Shown: one piece after another, positions 30,943-37,684 of the stretch
How positions within the stretch are numbered: position 1 is the stretch's first letter
Layout of the letters: each line of letters starts with the position of its first letter
Source of the DNA: a bacterium BMS3Bbin14
GTDB lineage: Bacteria > Desulfobacterota > Desulfobulbia > Desulfobulbales > Desulfobulbaceae
Assembly: GCA_002897615.1 (NCBI GenBank)
Contig: BDTX01000004.1
Coordinates: 1-64,000 of the forward strand
Length of the DNA: 64,000 nucleotides
Direction of reading: 5' to 3'
Translations under genes and position numbers: made by a program
The notes under the pieces: model-generated
Seen by the model: only the letters and a program-made list of their open reading frames with translations
What the model was told of the DNA's origin: nothing
The model's database searches: none

Positions 30943-31212
30943 TTCAATTCCGCAGCTCTTTCACCGACGATGCTGTTTGACGCCGCAACCAAATGCGGCT
31001 GCCGGGCCCAGCTTGATTTTTTATGCCGAGGACTGGTGATCATGCAGTTCTCCAGGCTTAACCTGCCGGGATGCCTCTTTATCAATGTCGACCCGGTCAG
31101 TATCCTCCACGAAAATTACCGGGAAGGAAAGGCGTTGGCCCACTATCGCAACATGGGCTTTCGTGTGGCCCCGTATGACCTTGGAGCAGGATATTCCGGC
31201 CTCAAGCTCTGA
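30943..31212 (+). pseudogene. EAL-domain fragment (degraded c-di-GMP phosphodiesterase)
   Basis: The frame reads SPTMLFDAATKCGCRAQLD, then LPGCLFINVDP and finally GFRVAPYDLGAGYSGLKL. These are three consecutive blocks of an EAL domain. The block between them, which normally carries the VIEITE metal-binding segment, is missing: LHENYREGKA runs directly into LAHYRNMGF. The catalytic DD pair is also altered (PYDLGAGYSG instead of IDDLGAGYSG). There is no start for a full protein and the frame stops at 31212. This is a non-functional remnant of a larger GGDEF/EAL-type gene. Confidence 0.7.
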
Positions 31213-31416
31213 TCGGAAATCCTTTCCGGGGTCGTTCCGTCCCTCTCACTGGCTGCCGCTTCCGCAGAAAACCAAGTAAAGAATTCTTCTTTTTCACGAA
31301 AACATAAACGTATTTTAACCAAAACCTAGTTTTAGGCGGTCATCTTGATTCTGAAGAGATAAATCCCGTTCAGGGAACAGCATCTCTAAAAATCTATTTT
31401 AAGGAGGAGTCGCATC

Positions 31417-32796
31417 ATGAAAAAGGTTTTGTATCCAGTAACATCTCTTTTAACCGGTTTTTTTGTTCTGTCTCTGGCGGCGGCGCTGCCCCGGGCGGCC
31501 ACTGCCGGCGGTATGAAAACCTATCGGAACAGTGCCAGGGCGGCAGCATCTCGACACAAACATCATGGATTTAAAGCACATTCGCAGATTTTGATCCGGC
31601 CGCTTGATACCGTGAATTTTTCCGACGGAATAAACTACGACACAACGCTGAAATTCAGTACCGGTATCGGCAGTGGCGCCTTCCATTACCCCGGTGATGA
31701 TCGCAATACGGTTTATACGATCAGCGACCGGGGCGTAAATGTGAAGTGTGATGATGACGTGGATATTATCGGCGCTGATATCTGTGCGGACGGTAAAATC
31801 TTCCCGATTGCCAATTACTCACCCTCTATTTTCAAGTTGCAGAGACATGGACATCATGGCTGGAAGATTACCGAGGTTATCCGGCTGAAGGATGCAACCG
31901 GCAAACAGATCTCCGGTTTGCCGAATCCGCTTACCTCGATGACGACCGAGACCGCTTACGATAAACAGGGCAATACGATTGGCCTTGATGCAAACGGCCT
32001 GGATACCGAGGCCCTGCTGCGTCTGTCGGACGGCACCTTCTGGGTGAGCGAAGAATATGCGCCGAGCCTGGTGCATGTATCGGCGGCCGGTGAAGTCCTG
32101 GAACGGTTGGTGCCCGTGGGCGTTGCCGGAGAACTGAATGGGGCGAATTACCCGGTTGTCGGAGTATTGCCGGCGATCCTGAGCAAGCGCAAACTTAATC
32201 GCGGCATTGAATCAATTGCCGTATCACCGGATGAAAGATACATTTATTTCATCATGCAGAGCCCGTTGGCAAATCCAAACAAAAAAACTTACAAAAAATC
32301 ACGCAATGTCCGTTTGTTCAAAATGGACCGGCAGAACGAGGAAATCATCGGTGAGTATGTTTACGTAATAGACACGCCGGAGACTTTTCTGGCCGACAGC
32401 ACGAGCAAACAGAGCAAGGTCAAGGTCAGCGAGATGGTCGCCTACGGGAATGACAAGCTGATTGTCCTTGAACGTATCAACAAGACCACCAAGTTGTATC
32501 GCATCAACCTGGATGGTGCCACCAATATCCTGTATTCGGAGTGGGACGATACCGTGACCTCACCGTCCCTGGAACAGGTGACGGACCTGGCCAGCGTGGC
32601 AATCGCCCCGATCGCAAAGGAAATTGCCCTGGATTCAGCCGTCGATTTGCCACCTGATGCCTTACCAAGCAAGGTCGAGGGGGTTGCTATTCTCGACAAA
32701 CATGAATTATTCCTGATCAACGATAATGATTTTGGTATCGAAGGTGCGAATACGCGTCTTGTCGATCTCAAGATCGGCCGGCGGTTTTTTAAATAA
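31417..32796 (+). CDS. Exported esterase-like phytase family protein
   Basis: A 459-residue protein with a signal peptide (about 1-31, cut near ATAGG). The mature part is a beta-propeller-like region matching the esterase-like activity of phytase family (PF13449), including DGTFWVSEEYAPSL and RGIESIAVSPDERYIYFIMQS. A strong AAGGAGGA site lies ahead of the ATG. Members probably hydrolyse phosphate or carboxyl esters in the periplasm; the substrate is unknown. It is a single-gene unit between the EAL remnant and repeat copy E. Confidence 0.82.
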   Translation: MKKVLYPVTSLLTGFFVLSLAAALPRAATAGGMKTYRNSARAAASRHKHHGFKAHSQILIRPLDTVNFSDGINYDTTLKFSTGIGSGAFHYPGDDRNTVYTISDRGVNVKCDDDVDIIGADICADGKIFPIANYSPSIFKLQRHGHHGWKITEVIRLKDATGKQISGLPNPLTSMTTETAYDKQGNTIGLDANGLDTEALLRLSDGTFWVSEEYAPSLVHVSAAGEVLERLVPVGVAGELNGANYPVVGVLPAILSKRKLNRGIESIAVSPDERYIYFIMQSPLANPNKKTYKKSRNVRLFKMDRQNEEIIGEYVYVIDTPETFLADSTSKQSKVKVSEMVAYGNDKLIVLERINKTTKLYRINLDGATNILYSEWDDTVTSPSLEQVTDLASVAIAPIAKEIALDSAVDLPPDALPSKVEGVAILDKHELFLINDNDFGIEGANTRLVDLKIGRRFFK

Positions 32797-32807
32797 CCGG
32801 GATATAA

Positions 32808-33025
32808 CCTGAATCCGTGAGCGTTCGAGAACGGTGCAGATGCAAGGCTCCAACGATGTTGATTATCCTGGTGTGATATCAACGAGTTGCCAACGCAGCA
32901 GATGTGCCGTTCTCGAACGCCCCGAAGGGCGGCGCGGTGAAGACGGGCAATGTGCTTATTCAGCAATAATACAATAAATTCCATATATTGCATAGAGCAT
33001 CACCTCAAACCGTCACGGATTCAGG
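32808..33025 (-). repeat. MITE-like family 1 repeat, copy E (complete, with TSD)
   Basis: A 218-bp copy in reverse orientation beginning 11 bases after the phytase-like stop. It is flanked by TATAA on both sides (32803-32807 and 33026-33030), a clean 5-bp target duplication. In this copy GCGTTCGAGAACGG near one end is matched by a perfect complement CCGTTCTCGAACGC about 90 bases inward, so it can form a longer nested stem than the other copies. Confidence 0.92.
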
Positions 33026-33070
33026 TATAATCCAATCTCGGCCTTGCCGGGGGCGTGTGGCTGTCCAGGC

Positions 33071-33178
33071 GTAAACCTTCACAGGTGCCACAGATTTACG
33101 TAGTCGCTTCCGTTCGCTATAGTCCCTCTATGCGGGCGGGAGTGACCGCGTGAAGATGGGGTGCCTGTGAAGGTTTAC
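33071..33178. repeat. Family 2 palindromic element, copy 2
   Basis: A 108-bp imperfect palindrome with outer arms GTAAACCTTCACAGG and the exact complement CCTGTGAAGGTTTAC, and the inner conserved pieces TGCCACAGATT and AGATGGGGTGC. The central part (cgcttccgttcgctatag and gcgggcgggagtg) differs from copy 1 except for the shared CCCTCTATGC. No target duplication is seen. Confidence 0.85.
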
Positions 33179-33361
33179 AGGTTGGATGTAAGGAATAGCG
33201 CAGAGTTTCACACCCTGTGATCAGTTACGTCCAGGCAGTCACCGCGACCTCGACGACGTCACCTCGCTTGCCGGTATCAGGGTGAGAGCATACGCGGTGT
33301 TACTCAAACCAAAAGCCACTTACAGGAATCGGAAAATGAAGGGGTTATCTGTTTATATTGT

Positions 33362-33406
33362 TTGACACAAAAAGGTACCTGTTGTACATTTTGTTCATAA
33401 AGTACA
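33362..33406 (+). promoter_or_regulatory. Sigma-70 promoter and inverted repeat of TA module 1
   Basis: TTGACA (33362-33367) and TACATT (33385-33390) are spaced by exactly 17 bases. An inverted repeat TGTAC ... GTACA (33383-33406) overlaps the -10 box, the position expected for autorepression by the Phd/YefM antitoxin. AGGAG follows at 33411, eight bases before the ATG. Confidence 0.65.
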
Positions 33407-33422
33407 CATAAGGAGATCCAAC

Positions 33423-33674
33423 ATGGCTACCACGATTTCTACCGCAGATGCTCGAAAAAACTTTGCTGATATTGTTAATAAGGTCGCATATGGCAAAGAA
33501 CCTATTGTTTTGACCCGGAGAGGGCAAAAAATTGCCGCTTTGGTGTCTATTGACGAGCTTGAATTGCTTCAGCAACTTGAAGACCGTATGGACATTGAAG
33601 ATGCCAAAAAGGCTCTTGCGGAACCTGGAGACAATCTCTCTGCTCAGGCAATTTGGCAAGAACTGGGACTTTAA
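33423..33674 (+). CDS. Phd/YefM-type antitoxin, TA module 1
   Basis: An 83-residue antitoxin. The N-terminal half (STADARKNFADIVNKVAYG ... ITRRGQKIAALVSI-like strand) is the Phd/YefM DNA-binding fold; the acidic C-terminal half would neutralise the toxin. A promoter with an overlapping inverted repeat lies upstream, and the toxin gene follows after three bases. It should repress its own promoter alone or with the toxin. Confidence 0.88.
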   Translation: MATTISTADARKNFADIVNKVAYGKEPIVLTRRGQKIAALVSIDELELLQQLEDRMDIEDAKKALAEPGDNLSAQAIWQELGL

Positions 33675-33677
33675 CAA

Positions 33678-33944
33678 GTGCAGTTTTCTATACAGTTTCG
33701 ACCAGCTGTGCTGAAAAGCTTGAAACGGTTTCCCAAGCGTGACTTGGTGCGGATAAAAAAGAAAATCGATGAGCTTGGCAGCAATTTGCCAGACCCTAAT
33801 ACCACCAAGATGAAAGGAGATAATTCTTTTCATAAAATTCGTTCTGGCAATTACCGAATTATTTATGAAATTCATAATGATACATTGATCATTTTGGTTG
33901 TAAAAATTGGCCACAGAAAAGACGTGTACAAAAATCACCCTTAG
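33678..33944 (+). CDS. RelE/ParE-superfamily toxin, TA module 1
   Basis: An 88-residue basic protein with the RelE mRNA-interferase pattern: RFPKRDLVRIKKKID helix, MKGDNSFHKIRSGNYRIIYE strands and a final VVKIGHRKDVYK. The conserved Arg/Lys/Tyr set of ribosome-dependent RelE toxins is kept, so it looks functional. Translation starts at a GTG three bases after the antitoxin stop, suggesting coupled and lower expression than the antitoxin. Confidence 0.87.
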   Translation: MQFSIQFRPAVLKSLKRFPKRDLVRIKKKIDELGSNLPDPNTTKMKGDNSFHKIRSGNYRIIYEIHNDTLIILVVKIGHRKDVYKNHP

Positions 33945-33967
33945 ACCTCTTTTTTAAACTCCCACCT

Positions 33968-34320
33968 ACCACAAGCCCAATAGCAGAGTAAATCCCTGGC
34001 CCGAACCCGGTCCTTTTGCCTCCCTCTTGCGGTTATATAATCCTGTTCCAACTGGACCGCTTTTTAACAGAAAATGGGCGTGATTCGATAAAATGACCAG
34101 GCGTAACATTGGGTCTTGGTTTCTGGCAGGAGAATAGAGAGCCGTTCGATAAAGTTCTCACGATCTTTATCATCATTGAATATCTTCCGGCGTTCTATTC
34201 CTCTGTTCATGACATGATACAAGAGACCGGGAGTATCTATTCGGGCTATCCGAGGCATAGCCGTATGCATACGGCCAAACATACTTTATGCCAAGTTGTT
34301 TAACTGTTTAAGGTCGCCCC
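33968..34320 (-). pseudogene. RAYT transposase relic 1 (internally deleted)
   Basis: Compared with the intact copy at 35660-36752, this keeps the C-terminal stretch (33968-34050) and then jumps directly to the N-terminal part (from accgcttttt at about 34051). About 570 bases, including the catalytic centre, have been lost. The surviving 5' frame encodes MPRIARIDTPGLLYHVMNRG and continues to 34064, 72 codons counting an upstream in-frame ATG. The right end TTTAAGGTCGCCCC matches the other copies. Confidence 0.85.
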
Positions 34321-34333
34321 CCCTTCCCACAGC

Positions 34334-34346
34334 GTAACCGTTCACC
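34334..34346. repeat. Solitary family 2 half-arm
   Basis: GTAACCGTTCACC repeats the left arm of the palindrome beginning 44 bases downstream, without its own complementary arm. It looks like a single REP-type half unit or a partial duplication. Confidence 0.45.
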
Positions 34347-34377
34347 AGAGGCAATAAACTACCCTCAACTCGTAACT

Positions 34378-34495
34378 GTAACCGTTCAGATGTGCCCCAG
34401 ATTCGTTCGTTTCGCCCTCCGAGGTGTACTCCCTGTACCTGAGGAGGGCGAAACGGACAAAGATGGGGTGCAGGTGAACGGTTACCCCACAGCCG
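34378..34495. repeat. Family 2 palindromic element, copy 3
   Basis: A 118-bp palindrome with outer arms GTAACCGTTCA and TGAACGGTTAC, inner conserved GTGCCCCAGATT and AGATGGGGTGC, and a second perfect stem TTTCGCCCTCC/GGAGGGCGAAA near the apex. It has the longest internal stem of the three copies. It lies 58 bases from RAYT relic 1. Confidence 0.87.
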
Positions 34496-34637
34496 CCGCC
34501 AGGAAAGAGGTGCAGCTGACGGAAAAGATTGTGAAGGCAAAATCGTAACGAAAATCAACTGTACTACTTGCGGTCGGCTGTAGTGCCTTGATATGTGATT
34601 CTGTTGATACTTGAGGGCTACATTTGCTACTCTGGCA

Positions 34638-35015
34638 TTAAGGCTTAAAAACTTTCAATTTTAATTCTTTTATCACCTTGAAGTGCTTTACATTACTTGA
34701 GGAAAGGGTCATGTTATTTTCGACAGCTGTTGCAGCTATTATAGCGTCACCTGACCTAATACTAGAAGATAGAGTGTATTCTTCAACGTAGATTGAAGCA
34801 CGGTGACCAATGTTTTCGGTCAAGGGAAGGACAATAAAGCCGAATGAACTTAAGAAGTCTTTGACATGTTTGTGCTGGATTTTATTTTTGGCACACTGCA
34901 AAAGCTCCATGTAAGTCTGTATGGAAAGAAACTTTTCCTCAGTCTTTTCCATTAGTTTGGCGACCTTTTCATTGCCTCGCTCTGCCCAAATGAATATATC
35001 AGTATCAAAGATCAT
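34638..35015 (-). CDS. vapC: PIN-domain toxin (VapC family), TA module 2
   Basis: A 125-residue PIN-domain ribonuclease. Acidic catalytic residues are seen in MIFDTDIFIW (Asp4 and Asp6), in the glutamate of SIQTYMELLQ and in IRSGDAIIAATA; the last conserved position reads SSNVKHF. VapC toxins cleave tRNA or rRNA. The start overlaps the antitoxin stop by 11 bases, the usual coupling. No disruption is seen, so it is probably active. Confidence 0.88.
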   Translation of the reverse strand: MIFDTDIFIWAERGNEKVAKLMEKTEEKFLSIQTYMELLQCAKNKIQHKHVKDFLSSFGFIVLPLTENIGHRASIYVEEYTLSSSIRSGDAIIAATAVENNMTLSSSNVKHFKVIKELKLKVFKP

Positions 35016-35247
35016 TGTATCTCGGCTTCCTCAAGTCATTAAGTTCATCCAAGACTGACTTGTTAGTGTCCTGGGCGGACATACCAAAAAATGGATGATC
35101 GGTAATTTTTAAATGTTTTTTCTTTTCAGGTGGGATCAAAACACCCTTTACTTTACCACGGTAGAGGACTGTAACCTTTTCATTCCTGTCAAGAGCCTTG
35201 AGCACATCGTTCATTTTGTATCTTAAATCGACCACTGTAGCTTTCAT
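35005..35247 (-). CDS. vapB: VapB-like antitoxin, TA module 2
   Basis: An 80-residue antitoxin starting MKATVVDLRYKMNDVLKAL, a Phd-like N-terminal DNA-binding fold, with a toxin-binding C-terminal tail. GGAGGT lies ahead of the ATG. An inverted repeat immediately upstream (35270-35292) is the likely operator. Module 2 is on the opposite strand to module 1 and separately expressed. Confidence 0.82.
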   Translation of the reverse strand: MKATVVDLRYKMNDVLKALDRNEKVTVLYRGKVKGVLIPPEKKKHLKITDHPFFGMSAQDTNKSVLDELNDLRKPRYNDL

Positions 35248-35269
35248 TGCGTACCTCCAATTTTCACGA

Positions 35270-35292
35270 AATGTATAATTAGACTATACATT
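35270..35292 (-). promoter_or_regulatory. Operator-like inverted repeat of TA module 2
   Basis: AATGTATA and TATACATT form a perfect 8-bp inverted repeat with a 7-base spacer, 22 bases upstream of the vapB ATG. Its TATA-rich arms probably overlap the -10 box. This is the expected arrangement for conditional autorepression. Confidence 0.6.
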
Positions 35293-35370
35293 CAAGCGCG
35301 AACTATTTCAAGAGTGGTGTGGTAATTATTTTTTCACATATCGATTGAAACCACCCATCGCCCTTGAACT

Positions 35371-35385
35371 ACCGTGAACGGTTAC
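35371..35385. repeat. Solitary family 2 right half-arm
   Basis: ACCGTGAACGGTTAC repeats the right arm of family 2 copy 3 with no matching left arm close by. On the minus strand it reads GTAACCGTTCACGGT, a REP-like half unit. Confidence 0.45.
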
Positions 35386-35404
35386 CTTATTCCTTATGCC
35401 TAAC

Positions 35405-35465
35405 CCGGCTGTTGAGCCGCGAGACTCGCAGGTGGCGGAGCAAGCTTGCTTGCGCAGACACCAAG
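35405..35465 (+). repeat. About 60-bp direct repeat, copy 1
   Basis: The stretch from CCGGCTGTTGAGCC to GCTTGCGCAGACACC recurs with few changes at 37440-37500 in the same orientation, 2 kb away. It includes the palindrome GCAAGCTTGC. The pair flanks the RAYT element and TA module 3. Function unknown; it is not a clear integron attC site. Confidence 0.65.
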
Positions 35466-35551
35466 AATCGCAGTCGGCTCGAACGCCATTGATAGGTGGA
35501 GCGCGCAGCGCGGAACCTTCAAGGGCATTCGAGTTTACTCGACAGTCGGCT

Positions 35552-35602
35552 ATAGGATGGACCGCTGTAAAGCGAGCTTGCGAGCGGAGCGGTCCATCCT
35601 AT
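35552..35602. repeat. Perfect 15-bp stem hairpin
   Basis: ATAGGATGGACCGCT pairs perfectly with AGCGGTCCATCCTAT across a 21-base loop that itself contains GCGAGCTTGCGAGC. It sits between vapB and the RAYT element, in a gene-free stretch (35293-35659). Several RAYT systems mobilise such hairpins, but this one has no second copy in the window. Confidence 0.55.
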
Positions 35603-35659
35603 CGGCACGGCTCAGGGGCGGTAAACATGCGGAGCAACCCCAACTAGGGAAACAGGGGG

Positions 35660-36752
35660 GGGACCTTAAATATTCAAACAACTCAAGCTTCCAGCTGGTA
35701 ACCTCGTTCCTTGGCCATCTTCTCTCCTCGCTGAACTGCGTAACTTACAGCGGCCGGCGTTATGGCAAATTTCCTCGCCAGATCAACCATGGGCATTCCC
35801 AATTCAACCACCGCCCAATAGCAGAGTAAATCCCTGGCCCGAACCCGGTCCTTTTGCCGCCCTCTTGCGGTTATGTAATCCTGTTCCAACTGGAATATGC
35901 CGGAGACTCTCCCAGCAACTTTTTCAAAATCATAGCCCAGGATTTTGAGCCTGTATTTCCGGGAGAATTGTTCTTTTGATTCCGAAAGGACATCACTTAC
36001 AAAGTCACTCTCCCCCAATATTCGTTGATCGCTCTTGATGCGGTCCCGGCCGCGCTGTCTCAGCTTTTTCACTTCGTCCCAGCCACCAAGACTTCGTATC
36101 AAACCGCCTCCCACCAGCTCGGGCCGCCGCCCCTGGGAAAGGCCTGCTTTAACATAGGTCTCATAATTACTCCTCGCTTCACCAACCCTGCTGCCAAAAA
36201 AACCTAATACGTATTTAGTCGCTTGCCATTTCCTCTTTTTCTTCCCCAGCAAAGCGCTATGGCCGCAATAGGGATAGCGAGCCAGGGCCGGCAGATCAAT
36301 CACAACCTTGGCCCGGAGAGGATTCAGATGAATATACCTGACCAGTTCCTGCAGATAGGCATCTTCCTGGCAGATAACAGACTTATATCTGTTTTGAAAA
36401 AGCTGGCCATGGCGGCGGTGCCTTCTGTTAAACGATACCGCATAACCGGTAAGCAATCTATGCATCAGGGCGGCAATACCGGCGGGACCGCTTTTTAACA
36501 GAAAATGGGCGTGATTCGATAAAAAGGACCAGGCGTAGCACTGGGTCTTGGTTTCTGGCAGGAGAATAGAGAGCCGTTCGATAAAGTCCTCACGATCTTT
36601 ATCATCATTGAATATCTTCCGGCGTTCTATTCCCCTGATCATGACATGATGCAGGAGACCGGGAGTATCTATTCGGGCTGTTCTGGGCATGGCCGTATGT
36701 ATACGGCCGAATATACTTTATGTCAAATTATTTAACTGTTTAAGGTCGTCCC
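35660..36752 (-). mobile_element. Intact RAYT transposon unit
   Basis: The boundaries are deduced by aligning four copies in the window. One end reads GGGGACCTTAAATATT (35660 onward); the other ends TTTAAGGTCGTCCC (36752). Reversed, the second end is an imperfect inverted copy of the first, with GACCTTAAA shared. A near-perfect palindrome GGCCGTATGTATACGGCC (36691-36708) touches the transposase start codon. No flanking target duplication is apparent, as expected for HUH enzymes. Confidence 0.75.
35683..36690 (-). CDS. REP-associated tyrosine transposase (Y1 HUH, RAYT)
   Basis: A 335-residue single-strand transposase of the IS200-related TnpA_REP group. The N-terminal domain (about 1-150) begins MPRTARIDTPGLLHHVM; it carries the His-x-His metal motif in SNHAHFLL and the nucleophile tyrosine in FQNRYKS, followed by YIHLNPLRA. 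The C-terminal part (about 240-330) resembles the DnaA-type helix-turn-helix common in RAYTs (FAITPAAVSYAVQRGE). All expected residues are present. The start is covered by a hairpin with no clear Shine-Dalgarno, suggesting low translation. It probably moves itself or palindromic REP-like repeats. Confidence 0.9.
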   Translation of the reverse strand: MPRTARIDTPGLLHHVMIRGIERRKIFNDDKDREDFIERLSILLPETKTQCYAWSFLSNHAHFLLKSGPAGIAALMHRLLTGYAVSFNRRHRRHGQLFQNRYKSVICQEDAYLQELVRYIHLNPLRAKVVIDLPALARYPYCGHSALLGKKKRKWQATKYVLGFFGSRVGEARSNYETYVKAGLSQGRRPELVGGGLIRSLGGWDEVKKLRQRGRDRIKSDQRILGESDFVSDVLSESKEQFSRKYRLKILGYDFEKVAGRVSGIFQLEQDYITARGRQKDRVRARDLLCYWAVVELGMPMVDLARKFAITPAAVSYAVQRGEKMAKERGYQLEA

Positions 36753-36761
36753 TACCTATGC

Positions 36762-37097
36762 TTATAATCTTAGATTTGTTAACTTTTTCAACAGGATATC
36801 TTCCACATTTCGCCTGGAATCGATTACAGATAGAACCAAAACATTTTTTTCAGATATTCGATACATTACCAGCCAAGGAGCGATTATTAACTCTCTGTAC
36901 ATTACGATGTTTTGGTCTTGCAACTCAGGAACAATGCGACCTCGTTCGGGGGAAAAATATAACCCAGCGACAGTTTTTTTGATTTTGGCTAAGGTCTTTT
37001 GGGCGTTTGAGGGACTATTTTCTGCTATGTATTGAATGATATTGGCAAGATCTTGATAGGCAGACTCCGACCATATTACTTTGAATTTGATACTCAT
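36762..37097 (-). CDS. RelE/ParE-family toxin, TA module 3
   Basis: A 111-residue toxin with ParE-like pattern: WSESAYQDLANIIQYIAE helix, SPERGRIVPELQDQNIVMYREL and a core strand with YRISEKNVLVLSVIDSRRN. The position of the RIVPE and YRE blocks matches ParE/RelE toxins that target gyrase or the ribosome. It overlaps the antitoxin stop by four bases. It starts only ten bases from the right end of the RAYT unit, which thus inserted just downstream of the module. Confidence 0.87.
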   Translation of the reverse strand: MSIKFKVIWSESAYQDLANIIQYIAENSPSNAQKTLAKIKKTVAGLYFSPERGRIVPELQDQNIVMYRELIIAPWLVMYRISEKNVLVLSVIDSRRNVEDILLKKLTNLRL

Positions 37098-37369
37098 TTC
37101 TTCTTCAAATTCTTTTCAATTAAGGCGAATACCTCTTCCTGGCTATGAGTTTTTCCTGCCCGTATATCCTCTTCACCCATTGAGATAAGCTTTAATATCC
37201 CAATAGCATTTTGCATGTTCTCAAAGCTTTCCGGGTCTTGCACCACAGCTCTTGGCTTGCCATTTTGTGTAATAATTACAGGGCGATGCGTGTCATTAAT
37301 TTGCTTCAAGAGATCGGCTGATCGGGACTTGAGATAAGTTACAGGTTTTATGTCGCTTGATATATTCAT
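37094..37369 (-). CDS. Phd/YefM antitoxin, TA module 3
   Basis: A 91-residue antitoxin. The N-terminal stretch PVTYLKSRSADLLKQIND and PVIITQNGKPRAVVQD is the classic Phd/YefM core; the C-terminal helix (GEEDIRAGKTHSQEEV) matches the ParD-like tail of this subgroup. GGAGGTG precedes the ATG and a good promoter lies 20-50 bases upstream. Confidence 0.9.
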   Translation of the reverse strand: MNISSDIKPVTYLKSRSADLLKQINDTHRPVIITQNGKPRAVVQDPESFENMQNAIGILKLISMGEEDIRAGKTHSQEEVFALIEKNLKKK

Positions 37370-37390
37370 GATTTCACCTCCAGTCTTTTT

Positions 37391-37418
37391 ATGGTACCAA
37401 ATTTAGCCCTGGTGTCAA
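37391..37418 (-). promoter_or_regulatory. Promoter of TA module 3
   Basis: On the minus strand TTGACA (37413-37418) and TACCAT (37391-37396) are separated by 16 bases, 22 bases ahead of the antitoxin ATG. The spacer and -10 region contain TGGTACCA, a short perfect palindrome that may be the repressor site. Confidence 0.6.
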
Positions 37419-37439
37419 CTTTTGTTTTTCAGGCCAACA

Positions 37440-37500
37440 GGCCGGGCTATTGAGCCGCGAGACTCACGGGTGGAGGAGCAAGCTTGCTTGCGCAGACACT
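37440..37500 (+). repeat. About 60-bp direct repeat, copy 2
   Basis: Second copy of the repeat at 35405-35465, with GGGCTATTGAGCCGCGAGACTC and the block GCAAGCTTGCTTGCGCAGACAC conserved. It directly abuts the 25-bp tandem repeats. Confidence 0.65.
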
Positions 37501-37505
37501 GAAAA

Positions 37506-37630
37506 GTGGCCCGATTAACCTGATCACCAGGTGGCTCCATTATGATGATCACAGGGTGGCTCGATTAGCGTGATCTTCAAGTGGATCGATTAAGGTGATC
37601 CAGAAATGGCTCTATATGGAGTGCCATTAA
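37506..37630. repeat. 25-bp imperfect tandem repeats (IS21-like end)
   Basis: Five consecutive 25-bp units starting GTGGC or GTGGA, with the consensus GTGGCTCGATTAnnnTGATC; four are clear (37506-37605) and the fifth is diverged (37606-37630). No gaps separate the units. Multiple short repeats containing GTGGATC/TGATC are characteristic of the ends of IS21-family elements. No istA or istB genes are nearby, so this may be a solitary leftover end. The family link is inference. Confidence 0.6.
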
Positions 37631-37684
37631 CACGGGTCAACTCAATTGACTTGCTTGGCTTTTGTTTCCTTTTAAATCAACAAG

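Noticed and set aside
35395-35470. Possible integron attC site (GCCTAAC and GTTGAGC cores)
   Set aside because: The two core-like 7-mers are only about six bases apart, not the 60-140 bp of attC, and no integrase gene is present.
37506-37630. Possible CRISPR array
   Set aside because: The 25-bp units are directly adjacent with no spacers and are too diverged; no cas genes in the window.
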